Origin: Acheta domesticus
Taxonomy: Eukaryota; Arthropoda; Insecta; Orthoptera; Gryllidae
Direction of reading: 5' to 3'
DNA: 64,000 nt
Assembly: GCA_031308135.1 (NCBI GenBank)
Contig: JAHLJT010009419.1
Coordinates: 32,862,863-32,926,862, forward strand
Shown in pieces: positions 10,482-23,200 of this stretch (the stretch's first letter is position 1; each line of letters opens with the position of its first letter). The notes beneath the pieces are model-generated. The model did not search any database. It saw only the letters and a list, made by a program, of their open reading frames with translations, and was not told the DNA's origin. Position numbers and translations under genes: made by a program.

Positions 10482-12943
10482 TACACAATTTAATTTTGTC
10501 CTCAATTATAATGGAGAGTTGAACTATCCAGGAGCGCATTATATCTCCGATATGTTTAATTGGTTACATATTACTTTCCCGTAAAGAAAAACTCGATAAA
10601 TCCAGATGCTAAATTAAGAAAAAAAAATCTCCTAACACGTGGTGCAGCCAAAAGCCCTTTTTTGTGGGTCGTTGATACCAAAAAAGCAATTGAAAGCAAA
10701 CCGTCCGTCTGTCTGTCCGTCCATCTGTCTGTGAACAATGCCAGCGCCTAAATCACTCGTAGGATGTTTTCCAAATTGAAAAAACCTCTGGCTCTAGTCA
10801 AGGCTTTGAGATTTTGAAAAATATTCTTCAAAATTTGGGGTTACTTTACATGAAGCCCCCCGTACATCTTCAAAATTTCCGCAAAATGGTTTCAAATTTT
10901 TTCTTTAAATTTCTTTAGGAATATAGTAAAATTTACACACTTATTAAAGTGGAATACGTCCCATTTTCACGGTTAATTCTGCATTTTAGGAAATTGCAGA
11001 AGTTTGAATTTTTTCGGCAATTTCGTACAACTACAAAATTGATAATTGAAATTTTTTCTTCAATTAAAATTTGTTCTCCATAGTGAGTTACTTCATTAAG
11101 GTCATGTAATTTTTTTCGAAAATTTTAGTAGTTTCCACGCAATATTGCATGCAATATGTGCAATTTTAAAAAATTACAAAAACAAGATTTTCTCAAAAAC
11201 GGCTCCAATTTTTTTCTTTAAACTTTTGGTAAGAATAGTGTCTAATGTACTTTACGAGATGACATAAACGCCATATTGCTCTTTTTTTTTCAAAATTACA
11301 AAAATGTATGTTTTTTCCTCTCACGCCTTTAATATTTACATAGAGCCGATATCTTGACATTATTATACTTATGAGTACATGTGCTTTAAAAATTACACAA
11401 ATATATTTTTTTGATTGATCTCTCACATTGTTAATGTACACATTCCCAGCAACTGGTAAACACTATTGTATTTGTGAGTTAATGTGCTTCAAATTAGGTC
11501 TTTCGAAAACTCAAAAATTTCCTGTGAAAAAGAGCGTCAAATTTCAAATTTACAGTAGCGTATAAACATCATTTTCTTCATACTACTCCAAATTTTTCAC
11601 GATATTCAGCACTAGATTTTTCTGTTCTTTCATATTCTCAAAATATTTCCGTTTTACTATTAAGAAACCGAAAAATTAAGAAAATGCCAAAACTAGTAGT
11701 GCAACGGAATGACATAGATTTTCTCGTGTTAGTTTTCTATTTCCTTTGGCCTCGGCTAGCTATTCGGACTTGCCACGTACTCTTGCCAGCTACCATCTAT
11801 CGCGGCCAAATATATTACCTTTTGTTAATTATTCTGTTTCCTAATAGTAGAACGGAAAAAATTAATGTTTGAATATTCAAGAACAGTTAAACCTCGTCCT
11901 ATATGGCAATTTTCTTTTAAAAAAATGTAGTTGTTTCTAAGAAAATGGCGTTTAAGCGCAACTAAACATGCGAAATTTGAAGCTCTTTTTCACAGAAAAG
12001 TTTTGAGTTTTCAAAAAACCTCATTTGAAATAATCTTAAGCACTTACACTCATAAATTTAAGTGTGTTTACAAATTTCTGGTAATATGCATATTAAAATG
12101 AGATCTTTATGAGATCTTTAAAAAAAATACATTTGTGTAATTAAAAAAAAAAACGGAAAATGCTTCATAATAAACTTTACGTCATATTCAAGAGTGCAAT
12201 TAGCACTATCCGTTCCAAACGTTTAAAGAAAAAAATTTGAACCATTTACGAGAAAATGGTGTATGAGCGTTTCTGAAAATGCGGAATTTTGAGTTAAATT
12301 TCACAGAAAACGGATTGAGTTTTGGAGAAACTTTATATGACATTATTTAAAGCACATGTACTCATTAATATAATACTGTAAACAAATCGCCGCTAATGTA
12401 AACATTAAAGCGACATAGTAAAAAAATTACATTCTTGCAATTTTTGAAAAAACGAAAGAAAAGAGCAATATGTCGTTTATGTCATCTCATAGAGTGTGCA
12501 ATTAGCACTATCCTTACCAAAAGTTTAAAGAAAGAATTTGGAGCCGTTTTTGAGAAAATCTTGTACATGTGCTTGAAAAAATGCACATGACCTTAAAGAA
12601 AGAACTCACAATAAAGAACAAATTTTGTTTGAAGGAAAAATCTCTATTTACAGTTTTGAAGTTGGAGGAAGACGTCGAATAAAATTCACAATTTTTCAAT
12701 TTTCGAAAATTAAGAGTTAACCGTGAAAATCTGACATATGCCACCCTAATGCGTATCTTATTCAATTCTAACAATAATTTTAAAGAAAAAATTTGGTGCC
12801 GTTTTTGAGAAAATTTTGAAAATGTCCGAGGGCTTCATGTAAAGTAGCCTCAAAAATTAATGAATGTTTTTCAAAATCTGAGAGCTTCGACTCAGGTCAG
12901 ACGGACAGGGGTTTCTTCAATTTGCAAAAAAAAGTATACATAG

Positions 12944-13518
12944 TGTGACGTCGTCATGGGATGAGGAAGAACACAGACACGGAGTTTACTGTACATATTT
13001 ATTTACAATAGTTTATTACACTATGTACACTCCTAAGGAACCCTGCTCTCCACAGCACTCCGACTCCTGAGAAGAGCCGCCTCAGTATTTATCAAGAGAA
13101 CCCCAGCTCGCTACCCTAGCGCCGCCCCTGGTCTCTTGTCCCGTGGCGAAAAGCCACGCCTCGCAAGACGCTGCTCGCGATCACCTCCGCACATCGCTAC
13201 GGTCAAACTCCACTGCCCAGGGAAGCTTATTCCACCCGCCTCCCTTGCGAGGCATCACGTGACCGACCTCCCACGCACAAAGCGTCATTTCCGCTCGAGA
13301 TTTGGGCCGGCTGCAGATGAAGCCTGGCGTCCACCTGCGAACGATTTCTGTCGTCACACATCTCTTGTGCGAACGGACAGCCGCCTTCTCAGACACGCCC
13401 CCAGCGGAGAGACCCTCGACCCCGGGGGTCCATCCGTCGCCAGCGTGGCACGAGAGGACCAGCCCCTCCCCCTTGCACGACTTGTGCGGTCGGCCGCGCC
13501 CAGTGCTATGACGCTACA
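12944..13518 (-). mobile_element. Solo LTR of a Gypsy-like retrotransposon, copy 1
   Basis: A 575-bp, GC- and CpG-rich block begins TGTGACGTCGTC and ends GACGCTACA on the plus strand. It has an exact 4-bp target duplication ATAG at 12940-12943 and 13519-13522. The sense direction is the minus strand, because a TATA-like GATAAATACT is followed there by TAATAAACT and AAATAAATATG polyadenylation signals near the end. No internal retroelement sequence flanks it, so it is a solo LTR. Its partner at 38012-38585 is more than 90% identical by eye. A 4-bp duplication fits Ty3/Gypsy-type integrases. Confidence 0.88.
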
Positions 13519-13533
13519 ATAGTTTAGACGCTA

Positions 13534-13786
13534 TACTGCGATTTTTGTAGGAAGAGCTCTCAAGATAACTCAAATCCCATCTTCGCGATGGAATATGTCA
13601 CGGCATTTCGTATCATTCACAGTCGTTCCGCTAGATTTCGCACGATCGCGACCGTATGAAGCAGTGCTTGCGATCATGCGACTTCTACCGGCAAGACCGA
13701 GAAAAGACGCGAAATGCCGTGACATATTCCATCGCGAAGATGGGATTTGAGTTATCTTGAGAGCTCTTCCTACAAAAATCGCAGTA
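13534..13786. mobile_element. MITE with perfect 77-bp inverted arms
   Basis: The arms 13534-13610 and 13710-13786 are exact reverse complements starting TACTGCGATTTTTGTAGGAA, and TA is duplicated at 13532-13533 and 13787-13788. The centre (13611-13709) is noncoding. Removing the MITE restores a RepA tail sequence (TTTAGACGC then TAGTGTTG, against TTTAGGCGCTAGTAGTGTT read inverted near 63260). This confirms the insertion and its TA target. Perfect arms suggest a recent insertion or gene conversion between the arms. Probably Tc1/mariner-derived. Confidence 0.85.
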
Positions 13787-13984
13787 TAGTGTTGATCATG
13801 TACACCAGACAGACAGACGGACGGACGGACGACCGTTTTGCTTTCAATTGCTTTTTCAGAATCAAGAACTTACAAATGAGGGAATTTGCCTACACCACGT
13901 GTGAGGGGATTTTTACTTTCCCGTATATGTACGTAAGAACGGAGTAATATACGTGGTATAGGGAAAGTTATGTAATGCTGCGAG

Positions 13985-15370
13985 AAACTAGTGGAGCTAC
14001 AAATGGCACAGACTTTCCCGTGTTAGTGTTCCATTTCCTTGGTTGTAGGCTAACTATTCGGAATTGCCACATACTTGTGATAGCTGCCATCTATCGCCGC
14101 CCAAAGTACATTTTTTGACATTTTCTTAATTTTTCGTTTTACTAATGGTAGAACGGAAATATTAATTTTAGACTAATAAAAAACAGTAAAACCTCGTCCT
14201 AAATGCCAATTTTCTTTGAAAAATTTGGGACCGTTTTGAAGAAAATGGCTTTTAAGCGCTACTAACACTGCAAAATTTGAAGCTCTTTTTGACAGAAAAT
14301 TTTTGAGTTTTCAAAGACTGCAATTGAAGTCATTTGAAGCACTTTAACTTACAAATACAATAGTGTTTAAAACATTTTGCTTGTAATGTAGATATTAAAG
14401 GTGTGAGTGATCTTTCAAAACAAAAAAATACATTTCTGTAATTTTTGCAAAAAAAAAAAAAACCCTAAGTTGAACTACACGTCATATTAAAGAGTGCAAT
14501 TTGCACTATCCGTTCGAAAAGTTTGAAGAAAAATTTGGAGCCATTTTTGAGAAAATGGCGTTTGAGCATCCCTGAAAATGCCGAATTTTGAGCTAGTTTT
14601 CACATAAGATAGTAGTTTTCGAGAAACTTCATATGGTGTTAATTAAAGCACATGCACTCATAAATATAATAATGTGAACAAATCGCCACTAATGTCAATA
14701 TTAATGACGACGTGAGAGATTTTTGTAAATTTTGAGAAAACAAAAGAATAGAGCAGTATGACGGTAATGTCATCTCATATCACACATTGGACATTATCGT
14801 TACCAAAAGTTAAGAAAATATGTTTTTGTTATTTTGTTTAAAATTGCACATATTGCGCGAAAACTACTAAAATTTTGAAAATGATATACTTGAACTTAAT
14901 GAAAGAACTAATAATGGAGAACAAATTTTATTTGAAGAAAAAATATCTATCTTTAATTTTATAGTTGTAGGAACCCAATTCAAACTTTTGCAATTTTCGA
15001 AAAATCGACCTATACGACTTTTATGTGTATTTTACTCTATTCTTACAAGAAATTTAAAGAAAAAAAATGGAGCCGTTTTTGAGAAAATTTTGAAAATGTC
15101 CGAAAGGCTTCATGTAATGAACCCCCCAAAGTTTGAAGAAAGTTTCTCAAAATCGCGGCGCCTCGAGTGGAACCAGATTGATCGGGGAATATTCATTTGG
15201 AAGAAATCGTTCTTATGGTTTAGGCGTGTCGTTCACAGACACTGAATGAATGGACGTTTTGCTTTCAATTGTTTTTTCGGTATGAAGGACGCACAAAATA
15301 GGGATTGTGGTTACACAACGTGTTAGGGGATTCGTTTCTGAATTTAGCCACTTTTATCAAAGGGGTTTCT
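13985..15370 (+). repeat. Near-complete RepA unit, plus orientation
   Basis: This unit starts with the head motif (CTAGTGGAGCTACAAATGGC near 13990) and runs through at least two degenerate body units. GAAAATGGC blocks occur near 14243 and 14553, about 310 bp apart. It ends in the tail blocks GGCTTCATGTAATGAAC, TTTAGGCGTGTCGTTCACAGAC, TTTTGCTTTCAATTGTTTTT and TGTTAGGGGATT near 15330. At about 1.4 kb it is the best single template for a family consensus in this window. Confidence 0.7.
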
Positions 15371-16802
15371 AGGTATTCAGGCGCCCATGGCAAGCATGGA
15401 ATTTGCGCCCGTCAGGATGCTTCAAATTAGGGTTGTTATTTGTTTTAGGGGGTGTGCACTAATGTCAAGATTCTGATTAATTTCAAAACGTTTCATAAAA
15501 AAAATATCTCGAAAATAATTTACGGTCTTTAATTTACTTTTTTAATTTTAGGAATTAAGATGATAAAGAAAAGATAACATTGCATGTATATTAATGTTTA
15601 TTTACATTCGTTGTAAAAATAAAATGGCGAAAATGTTTCTATTTTAAAAATATATTATCATTTAACATTTACATTATAAGTTTAACATTTACAAAAATAA
15701 AATTAAGAAAATGACTACATAAACTAAATTGACAACTCTTAATAAGAGTACTTAATTACTTATACATACACTAAAATGAATCTCCTTTAAACACTGTTTT
15801 TAGTCATATTTTTATTGGTTTTCATTCTATTCATCCCAACTATTCTCTAATTTATTTAAAACATGATTACCCGTATTTTCATCTGGGATATTTTATTTTA
15901 TTTATTTAGTCAAAAAACAGTAAAAAAACTGTATATGACGCTATCCTACGATATCCTATGACGATATCCTACGCTATACTCACCTTTTAATGCACACAAA
16001 GTTCCTTGTTTATTTACACTCTCAGACCTGAGGGGGATTATTGCAAGCTACAGAAAATTTATTTTTGTAGGTCGACAGAACCGTCCATACGGAATTACAG
16101 TGACGAAGTGTTGCGTAAGGAATTGTGTGTTGTGTGTAGCACTCGCGTTAGCGCACCACAATTAACTACCAAAAAATAAAAAAAAGAGTAATGCCAGATA
16201 AACTCTAGCACTTCATCCATCTAACAGCGCTATAAAACCTACTAAATAAAAAAAAACCCCTTAAACAATTTGGCGATAAATGTTGAACAACTTGGTGATA
16301 GACGCGCCAGTTTGGAAAGCAATGGTTGGTCACATTACTGTGGGGCTTCCCTGGATTGAGTGGAGTGAGTCTGTGAGTCTGGGTCTGGTTCACGACATGT
16401 CACAACGTCTGAGGGCCATTTCTAACACTTTTATCGACTCAGGCAATGACACGCCTACCGATAACATACACTCATACATAATGCAAGCAGCTCCCAAACT
16501 TCCTCAGATTGCACAGACGAAATTTGAAGCGTGGTAAAGAGGATGACGCAATTCATCGATATTGCTTTATTAAATAAAATAGTGTTTTATTTTGTATGCA
16601 TTTTATACAATTATCCCATTTAATACAAAAAGTTGAATTTATTTAATCTGTGGTGTAAAGTTTACTTCCATAATTGAATAATTCATTCAACTTTTTTTCG
16701 TAAATATCTAAAGCTAAATAGCGCCCCTTGTGAGTGGCGCCCATGGTAAGATACCATACCCTACCTCCACCATACTCTAGATACGTTTCTGACTTTTACG
16801 TT
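15371..16802. other. AT-rich intergenic stretch with one unexplained frame
   Basis: Mostly AT-rich sequence without recognisable features. An 85-codon frame at 16280-16537 (plus) has a less AT-rich composition and plausible residues (TVGLPWIEWSESVSLGLVHD), but I recognise no family and see no splice structure. It could be a relic of a mobile element. 15950-15980 contains a short direct repeat (ATATCCTACG / ATATCCTATG). Confidence 0.4.
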
Positions 16803-16935
16803 ATTACGGCCCGGCAATGAATTTTTTTCTGCCGAAAATTCGCCGTTTTTTCGCGCAGCATTGCATAAAGTTCCTTATACTACGTATATTACTCCGTATA
16901 TACATATGTATACGGGAAAGTAAAAATGGATTCAA
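16803..16935 (+). repeat. RepA tail terminus
   Basis: A fragment with the outermost family blocks: CTGCCGAAAATTCGCCG, TTTTTTCGCGCAGCATTGC, then TATTACTCCGTATATACATA and ACGGGAAAGTA. In better copies the terminus forms a short inverted structure between CTTTCCC and GGGAAAG. Confidence 0.65.
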
Positions 16936-17089
16936 AATCACCCATTTTCGTCAAAAGCGGCAAATCGTCGCAGCCAAACCGGAAAATTTGTAATTGATTT
17001 TATTGTGCTGTAACTATAATTGTATGGTGCTGGTCCCACGAATTTATCCCCAAGAAATTTGGGATGAAGTCATTAGTTTTTCTCTTTAC

Positions 17090-17663
17090 CAGAGCCATTG
17101 TATTCACTAGGCTGCTGCCTAGGGCCCAGAACTTTTGGGGGCCCACAAATTTGTAGAATTTTTTCTCAACTTTTATAGAATTTTAAATAAGATTTACAAG
17201 CAAATGTTCTAAATTTTACACAAGTATTATTTTAAATAAATACACATAAAATGTAATATATTTATATTTTTCATCCTAACATAGACTGATACACTTAAAA
17301 AATACTTTTAAGTAAATACATTTCTGAATCAAGGGCCTTTCATTTGGAAGAAAATCTAAAGTGTGTATAGGCCTGGTCAAAAGCGCCGAGAAAAATATAA
17401 TTTTATGGCTTTATTGCCTCTTAAGAGTTGTCCACATTGTTTGAACAAAGCAGTTTGTCATATTGTTAATTATTGTACATAAAATTTCAAATGTAGTATT
17501 ATTATGTATAATGTATACTATATTCTTATTATTTAATAATATTCATTAATAAAATAAATATTCAAAGACATAATTATGTTGGGATGTACATTAATTATCC
17601 TAGGGCCCAATGGCCCATTACATTTTATAGCCTAGGGCCCACAAGCATGTTACAGCGGCCCTG
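17090..17663. mobile_element. Non-autonomous hAT element with 8-bp target duplication
   Basis: A 574-bp element is flanked by exact 8-bp duplications CTCTTTAC at 17082-17089 and 17664-17671. The short terminal inverted repeats are CAGAGCCATTGTA on the left and CAGGGCCGCTGTAA on the right (as read inward). Subterminal CCTAGGGCCCA and GGGGGCCCAC repeats lie inside both ends, and the centre is AT-rich and noncoding. Ends beginning CAG-G with an 8-bp duplication are diagnostic of the hAT superfamily. No transposase remains. Confidence 0.85.
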
Positions 17664-17671
17664 CTCTTTAC

Positions 17672-20252
17672 TAATGCAGCCACCCCACACACTATAAAAC
17701 CTTTACTTGCTTTTTTTCTCAGTTCTTAGAAACAGCTGTTTAGGCCACCCAATTTGATACAATGGCCACTTCAATTAATTCCAGGAATTAGAAAGTACAA
17801 AATCACAAAATAGTGGTCAGTTGCCATTCATTGCATTATGAAAGTACTTCTTGAAGTACACTTGGCACAACCTCCATTTGCTATTTTGAATTGTGAGCAA
17901 TCTTGTTTCGTAATTTGCTAACTAGTTTCACATATTTGGAAAATTCGATATGGTAAGCTTGGAAAAATGATTGGATAATTATGAATCAACTACCATAGTG
18001 CCAACACTACCTTAAAAATTGTTATGCACCTATTTTTTTTTAATTTTCAAACTGTTAAGCACTGCTTTTATTTTTCTTACCTTAGAAAGATAGAATGAAA
18101 TTGTGACACCTTTATTTTTGTTATATAAATATAACTTCTAAACTCTCCATATTTGACACAAATTTAAGCTGGTGTACAAATAAAGAAAATAAATAATTTT
18201 AAAAACACTTGGGTCATAATCGGCAATTGTTATCTAGCATTTCTACACGAACAAAAAATTTTTCAAATAGTAAATTATATTAAAAATTAAATTAAAATTA
18301 AGATGATGTGTCAGTAACATGAAACCACGCCAGCTGTAAGCCTTCACACTATTTGAAAATATTAATTCCACAATTTTGGTTGAAGTGTGGAGTATCTCAT
18401 TAAGTCTAGTGTGTTTCTGAAGAGTTTGGGAACTAACAAAGACAGTTCAAAGACAATTTTTTGCCATCTTTGTTTTTGCACAATATGTACCTTATTTTCA
18501 AATACATTGTAACTATTACTAATGTCATTTTAAAATTTATATTTGAATTTATTCATGAATAAATCTGAGAGAAAAAAAATGTCGAGTGCCACTTTCCAAT
18601 ATCTTTGTTTCAGGTACCCCCCCCCCCCCCCAAATAAAAACAAACCTATCAGAAATCAGTCAGTTGTTTTCAAGATATGTTAATATGAAACAGACAATTT
18701 TTCCAAGTAAAACTAGACTTTTACAAAATAACCTCAGCTCTCACTGATGTACTTGTCCTGCCCTGAAGCTACATGTATTAATGCAGCCTGTGTAAAAGTT
18801 AACAAAAAATAAAACCTTTTTTTCCCCCTCTCTTTCTTTCCGATTTTCAACATCACGTACCTGGTCTGTATGTAATTTTAATTAGCAACTTTTGACTCTG
18901 AAAATACCATTTAGAATGCATGCATGCTTTGACTAACAATACAATAGTTCACAAGCGGTGTAAATTAATTTCTAAAGATCAATCCATTCTTGAACGCATA
19001 TTATCCACTTTTTCATACTTCCAGTACGGACGTTTCTCCCTTCAGGATCACTAACACATTGCATATTGAAGTGATCTCATTTCGCATTTCTAATTTACCT
19101 TTATTTGGGCCAGCAATTGAACTGAAAGATAATGGTTGTTAATTTTTCTCATGCATATCTACTTTAAACACTTTTTAAGCACATGGCAAATTGTTCCCCA
19201 TTATATCTATGACCACAGTACTTACTCTCCTTCCACTGCAGCCTCCTTTAATGAACAAACAGAAGGAAAAAATACAAAAACGGAGGAGGAGGAGGAGGAA
19301 AGAACAACTAAATTCACTCACCACTTGCCGTTACACAAGCAAATGCACAATTTCAACTTCATATTCATGCCATGTCAAACAAGTTTCTTTATTTTGGCCA
19401 ATTTTTATACATTATTGATTTTCATCTACTGTTTTGAAATAGAACGAGTCAAATTAATGCAATTAGAAGTTCACCCATAGGTTGCTTGATGTATCAAAAC
19501 TATCAGTTTTTAGCGCACAGGTTTTAAATAACGAACTGAAGATGTAATTCAGAACCAAATTTATTTACATGTGTTTGTACAGGCTAGATACAAAAGTATA
19601 TATATTTATCTTCTTAAGTCCTGAGTATACTTCAAGACTTAGTTTACGGCAATTTACATATGACAAGTGCATGAGTAACGATAAAGCTATTGCAGCTCTT
19701 GCTGTAAGCAATGTATCACAGCTTAATAAAAAACCAATTATTTTTAACTACATTCTTTGGCAACATAATACTATGGAACACAATAAGCTATAAAAATGAT
19801 CACTCAATTAACACAAGACAACCTTTATCACAATCACTCATTATTACAAAATAAATAATATTCGAGAATCAACACACAAATGTTATTATCCAAAACATTG
19901 AGAATCATTTTGTAAGATATAAATGTCTACTTTGTTTAGAAACTATTCTCATCATGCTTCTACTTATTTCCCCTCTCAATGAACAATAGTTATAAGTATT
20001 GCTTATATTCAATTCAATACATCTGCTTTGAATTAGCATCTTATTTATAATCCTGTACATCCAAAGAGAGCAAACATAAGTATAAACATTTACAATTTGT
20101 AAGTTTTGATCAAATATCAAACTATTCAGTAATAAAATTGTTGACAAGCCAACTAATAAATAGACCAAAATAATACTTTAACTCCATATAAAATTAACCG
20201 ACAGCACTCCTTCACATGACAATTACAATAAATAGGAACCTTGCTCCCAACC
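17672..20252. other. Intergenic region and 3' flank of starvin
   Basis: AT-rich sequence with a 15-base C run at 18617-18631 and a (GGA)n patch near 19282-19299. No independent gene is supported, and the open frames at 19136-19480 are low-complexity chance frames. The part nearest 20252 should hold the starvin 3'UTR. A minus-strand AATAAA at 19560-19565 is a possible polyadenylation signal. Confidence 0.5.
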
Positions 20253-23200
20253 TTAAGTTGTACGTTTTCCCTTCTTGGGGGATCCTTTCGGAGATTTCGT
20301 TTTTGTAGCTTTATTTGGACTACCATCCACTTTTAGTGATGAATCAGTTGTCTTCTCATCACCAGCAGGAATTGGTGGAGTATCTTTACTGCATGAAGTA
20401 TTAACTTCTACCTGTTCTTGTGATTGTTCACCTGTAACTGTTTTTTCATCTATTTTCATATCTGACTGCTGCAAACTGCTTTCACCTTCCTTATTTGAAA
20501 CGTTTTCACTTTTTTCACTGTCTTGAAGAGCCAAATCTTTGCCAGGCTGTTTGGTAACCATTGCTTCTTGAGAATCAGACTCCAATTTAGCTTTCGGGGT
20601 GTTTTCATTCACTGCTTCAACTGGCTCGGTCTCCATTGCAAGCCCAGATTGACTGCAGTTTTCTGTGGCTTCCGTTTGTGGCAAATTTTCAACTTCCATT
20701 TTCTGTCCACTAATATCCTGAGAATCTTGTGGGACTGAAGAACACCCTTCTGTATTTTTGATTTCTGATTGTGGACACATACCAGAAACCTGTTCCGATG
20801 ACTGCTCACTGTTATGTTCAGTACTTTTAACTACATCTTCAGAACTGTTCTGACAGACATCATCTGGGCTGGGAACTTTTGATTCAAGAATACTAATGCA
20901 CTGTTGAATATTACGAATTGCAGCCTTCCTTGCTTGCCTTACATCATCTTTTCCTTCTGTCTCTATATTGTCCAATTTAAGAAGATTCCTAGTAAGCATT
21001 TCATCCAAGTACATATAATCCTTATCTTTTCTAGAATTACCACTGTAATTATCCACCTTAAGTTTCAATTCATTAACATCCTTCTGAATAGCTTGTACCC
21101 GAGAAATTGGATCATTTCCGACTGGCTGTTTTTGCGGATGTGGGGTGCTTTTGGGCTGTTCTTGCTGCTGAGTGTTTTCTTGCTTCGGCTGCTGTGGAGG
21201 TGGAGGAGGAGGTTGATGATGAGATGGAACTTGTTGCTGTTGTGCAAAAGTCCTTGCTTTCGGAGGAGTTGCTTGCTGGGTGTATGCCGTCTGCTGAGGC
21301 ATTTGCGGAGATGGCTGTGGCACATGTGGAGTTGGCTGCTGTTGATTCTGACGAGCTGTGAAATATGAAGGACGGCCATAATTAAATGTAGTAGGTTGTG
21401 GTGGAACTCTTTCTGTAAATATTCTCTCCGTTGGTGCATCGGCTGTACCCGCTGCTGCTTTTGGGAGTAATGGCTCATCCCTTCCTTCTACAAAAATAGG
21501 AATGTGCCTTACATTACTACCTGGTTGCTGACTTGCTTTGTTTGTGGTATTTGGTTGCTGTTGGGTTTGCTGAGGCACATGTGATTGCTGTGGTTGTTGT
21601 GATGGTTGCTGTTTAGGAGCCACAGGGGGTTTGCCCTGATCAGGTCCTGGATTGTTGGGCATTGGATTAACAGGAATATCCAACCTGGAAACAAATCGTG
21701 GTGGATCTGGAGGATTTTGAGTTCGATTATCTGGAGGAGCAGACCAAGATCTCTGTCCGCGTGTTTTTTCCTGATCTTCACACTGCTGTTGCTGCTGTTG
21801 ACCAAGGTCCACAGTGTTTCGCAATCCATACTGTGGGAGATTGTTTTGCCGTGACCTACCACGTGAAGGACTGGCTTCCTCAGGACACTCTGGCATTGGC
21901 GATTCTTGATTGGCAGCATCATCACCACCACTAGAACCTGATCCACGGCGTTTTCTCCCCCATGTGCCACGGGATGAAGCACCCATTTCTCCTCCCCAAG
22001 GTGGACATCTAAGATGATCAGCAAATTCTGGATGTCTCTGTGCCAGATCATCTAAATGTGAACGAATATCTTGACGACCTCTTGACATCATGTCGTCTAG
22101 TGGATGACCAGCCTGTAATATAAAGAATTCACATAGTTAATTACATGGTCAAAAATTGGGTTTAACAAATTCTATCTTTTTTCTTTTAGATTTACACTTT
22201 GTATCATCTTTAGTTTCCCTAGTACAGCTATCACCAACTCTAAACCCCCTCCAACCTAATAAAACATCAATTTTCTTGAAACATGGCATGTTTTAACTCT
22301 AAAATAACTTTGGACATCATATTTTGTTTTCTCCCTACTACAGAATCAGGAAGCAATCCATCTAAGTAGATTTCAGGTGCAAGAGAAACATTCATTATAA
22401 TTTGATTCTACTGATAAGTAAGAATTTGATGTTCTAAAAATACTCATGTCTTATGCTTTCAATTGGATTAAAAAATTACAAATCTGCACACCTTAAAAAT
22501 TAAGATATGATAAAAATTATGCGATTCCATGAAAAAAATAACTTTTCACTGATTAGAGAAACTGTAGTTCACCATGGGGAAAAATACAGAAATACCTTCT
22601 TGCAGGACTTTTCATGATTAACTTAACAAACTACCACAAATCTATAAGAAAAAAACAAAACATAATACATTGTTTATGTCTACTTTGTGATTCAACAGTT
22701 ACAATCCATATTGATGATGCATGGGAGACTAAAAAAACTTAACAATAGTAATCTTTACAATCTAAGGAAGTTTTTGTGAAAATATATTTTATCCATATTA
22801 TATAAAGTAGTTGAGCAAATATAAAAACTAAGAAAAAATGAAAATGTACAAGCCTTATGAAAAGCATCCAAGAACTAAACAATTCCAATGGATGAGTCAT
22901 TGGGTGTACCTCTGATCATGAATCTTAACCAGAGGCACACCCACGATTTTTCGGTGGAAGCAAGTCTATACGTACATTGTCCAGCCGACTTGGTGTTTTC
23001 TTATAAAGATGTTTTCATTTATGTTCAGTATACAATGTTTTTTTGGTTATTGACTTGTGGTTAATATTACACTATGAATATACCTAATGATTTAGGTTTG
23101 TACAGAAAATTAGTAAAAACTATACTCTTTAATATGTTACATTGGCCTCTGTCTGTTAGCATGTGGGGACAGGAGCCCCGTCCACTTCCAAATGCACCTC

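Larger units (their letters stand above)
10560..13985. repeat. Large inverted (foldback-like) RepA element
   Basis: The left arm (about 10560-11690) is RepA in minus orientation. The right arm (about 11820-13985, after removing two later insertions) is RepA in plus orientation. They meet at a centre of about 130 bp holding the head block (11690-11820). Each arm contains the tail blocks outermost (CGTCCGTCTGTCTGTCCGTC-type microsatellite, TTGATACCAAAAAAGCAATTG, ACTTTCCCGTA) and degenerate units of 270-300 bp inside. The right arm is interrupted by a solo LTR (12944-13518) and a MITE (13534-13786). Arms made of tandem subunits resemble the architecture of Foldback elements, but I cannot assign a superfamily. 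Confidence 0.65.

Noticed and set aside
13136..13522. GC-rich open frames conserved in both LTR copies (also 37853-38421)
   Set aside because: Both lie inside the solo LTRs and are antisense or shifted. They persist only because the LTR is GC-rich and stop-poor. No known LTR-encoded protein matches.
10560..15300. CRISPR-like or prokaryotic repeat array
   Set aside because: Repeat units are long, degenerate and inverted, and the genome is clearly eukaryotic.
20275..22051. Several 70-180 codon frames overlapping starvin on both strands
   Set aside because: They are shadow frames of the Gln/Pro-rich starvin coding sequence, whose low-complexity codons leave other frames open.
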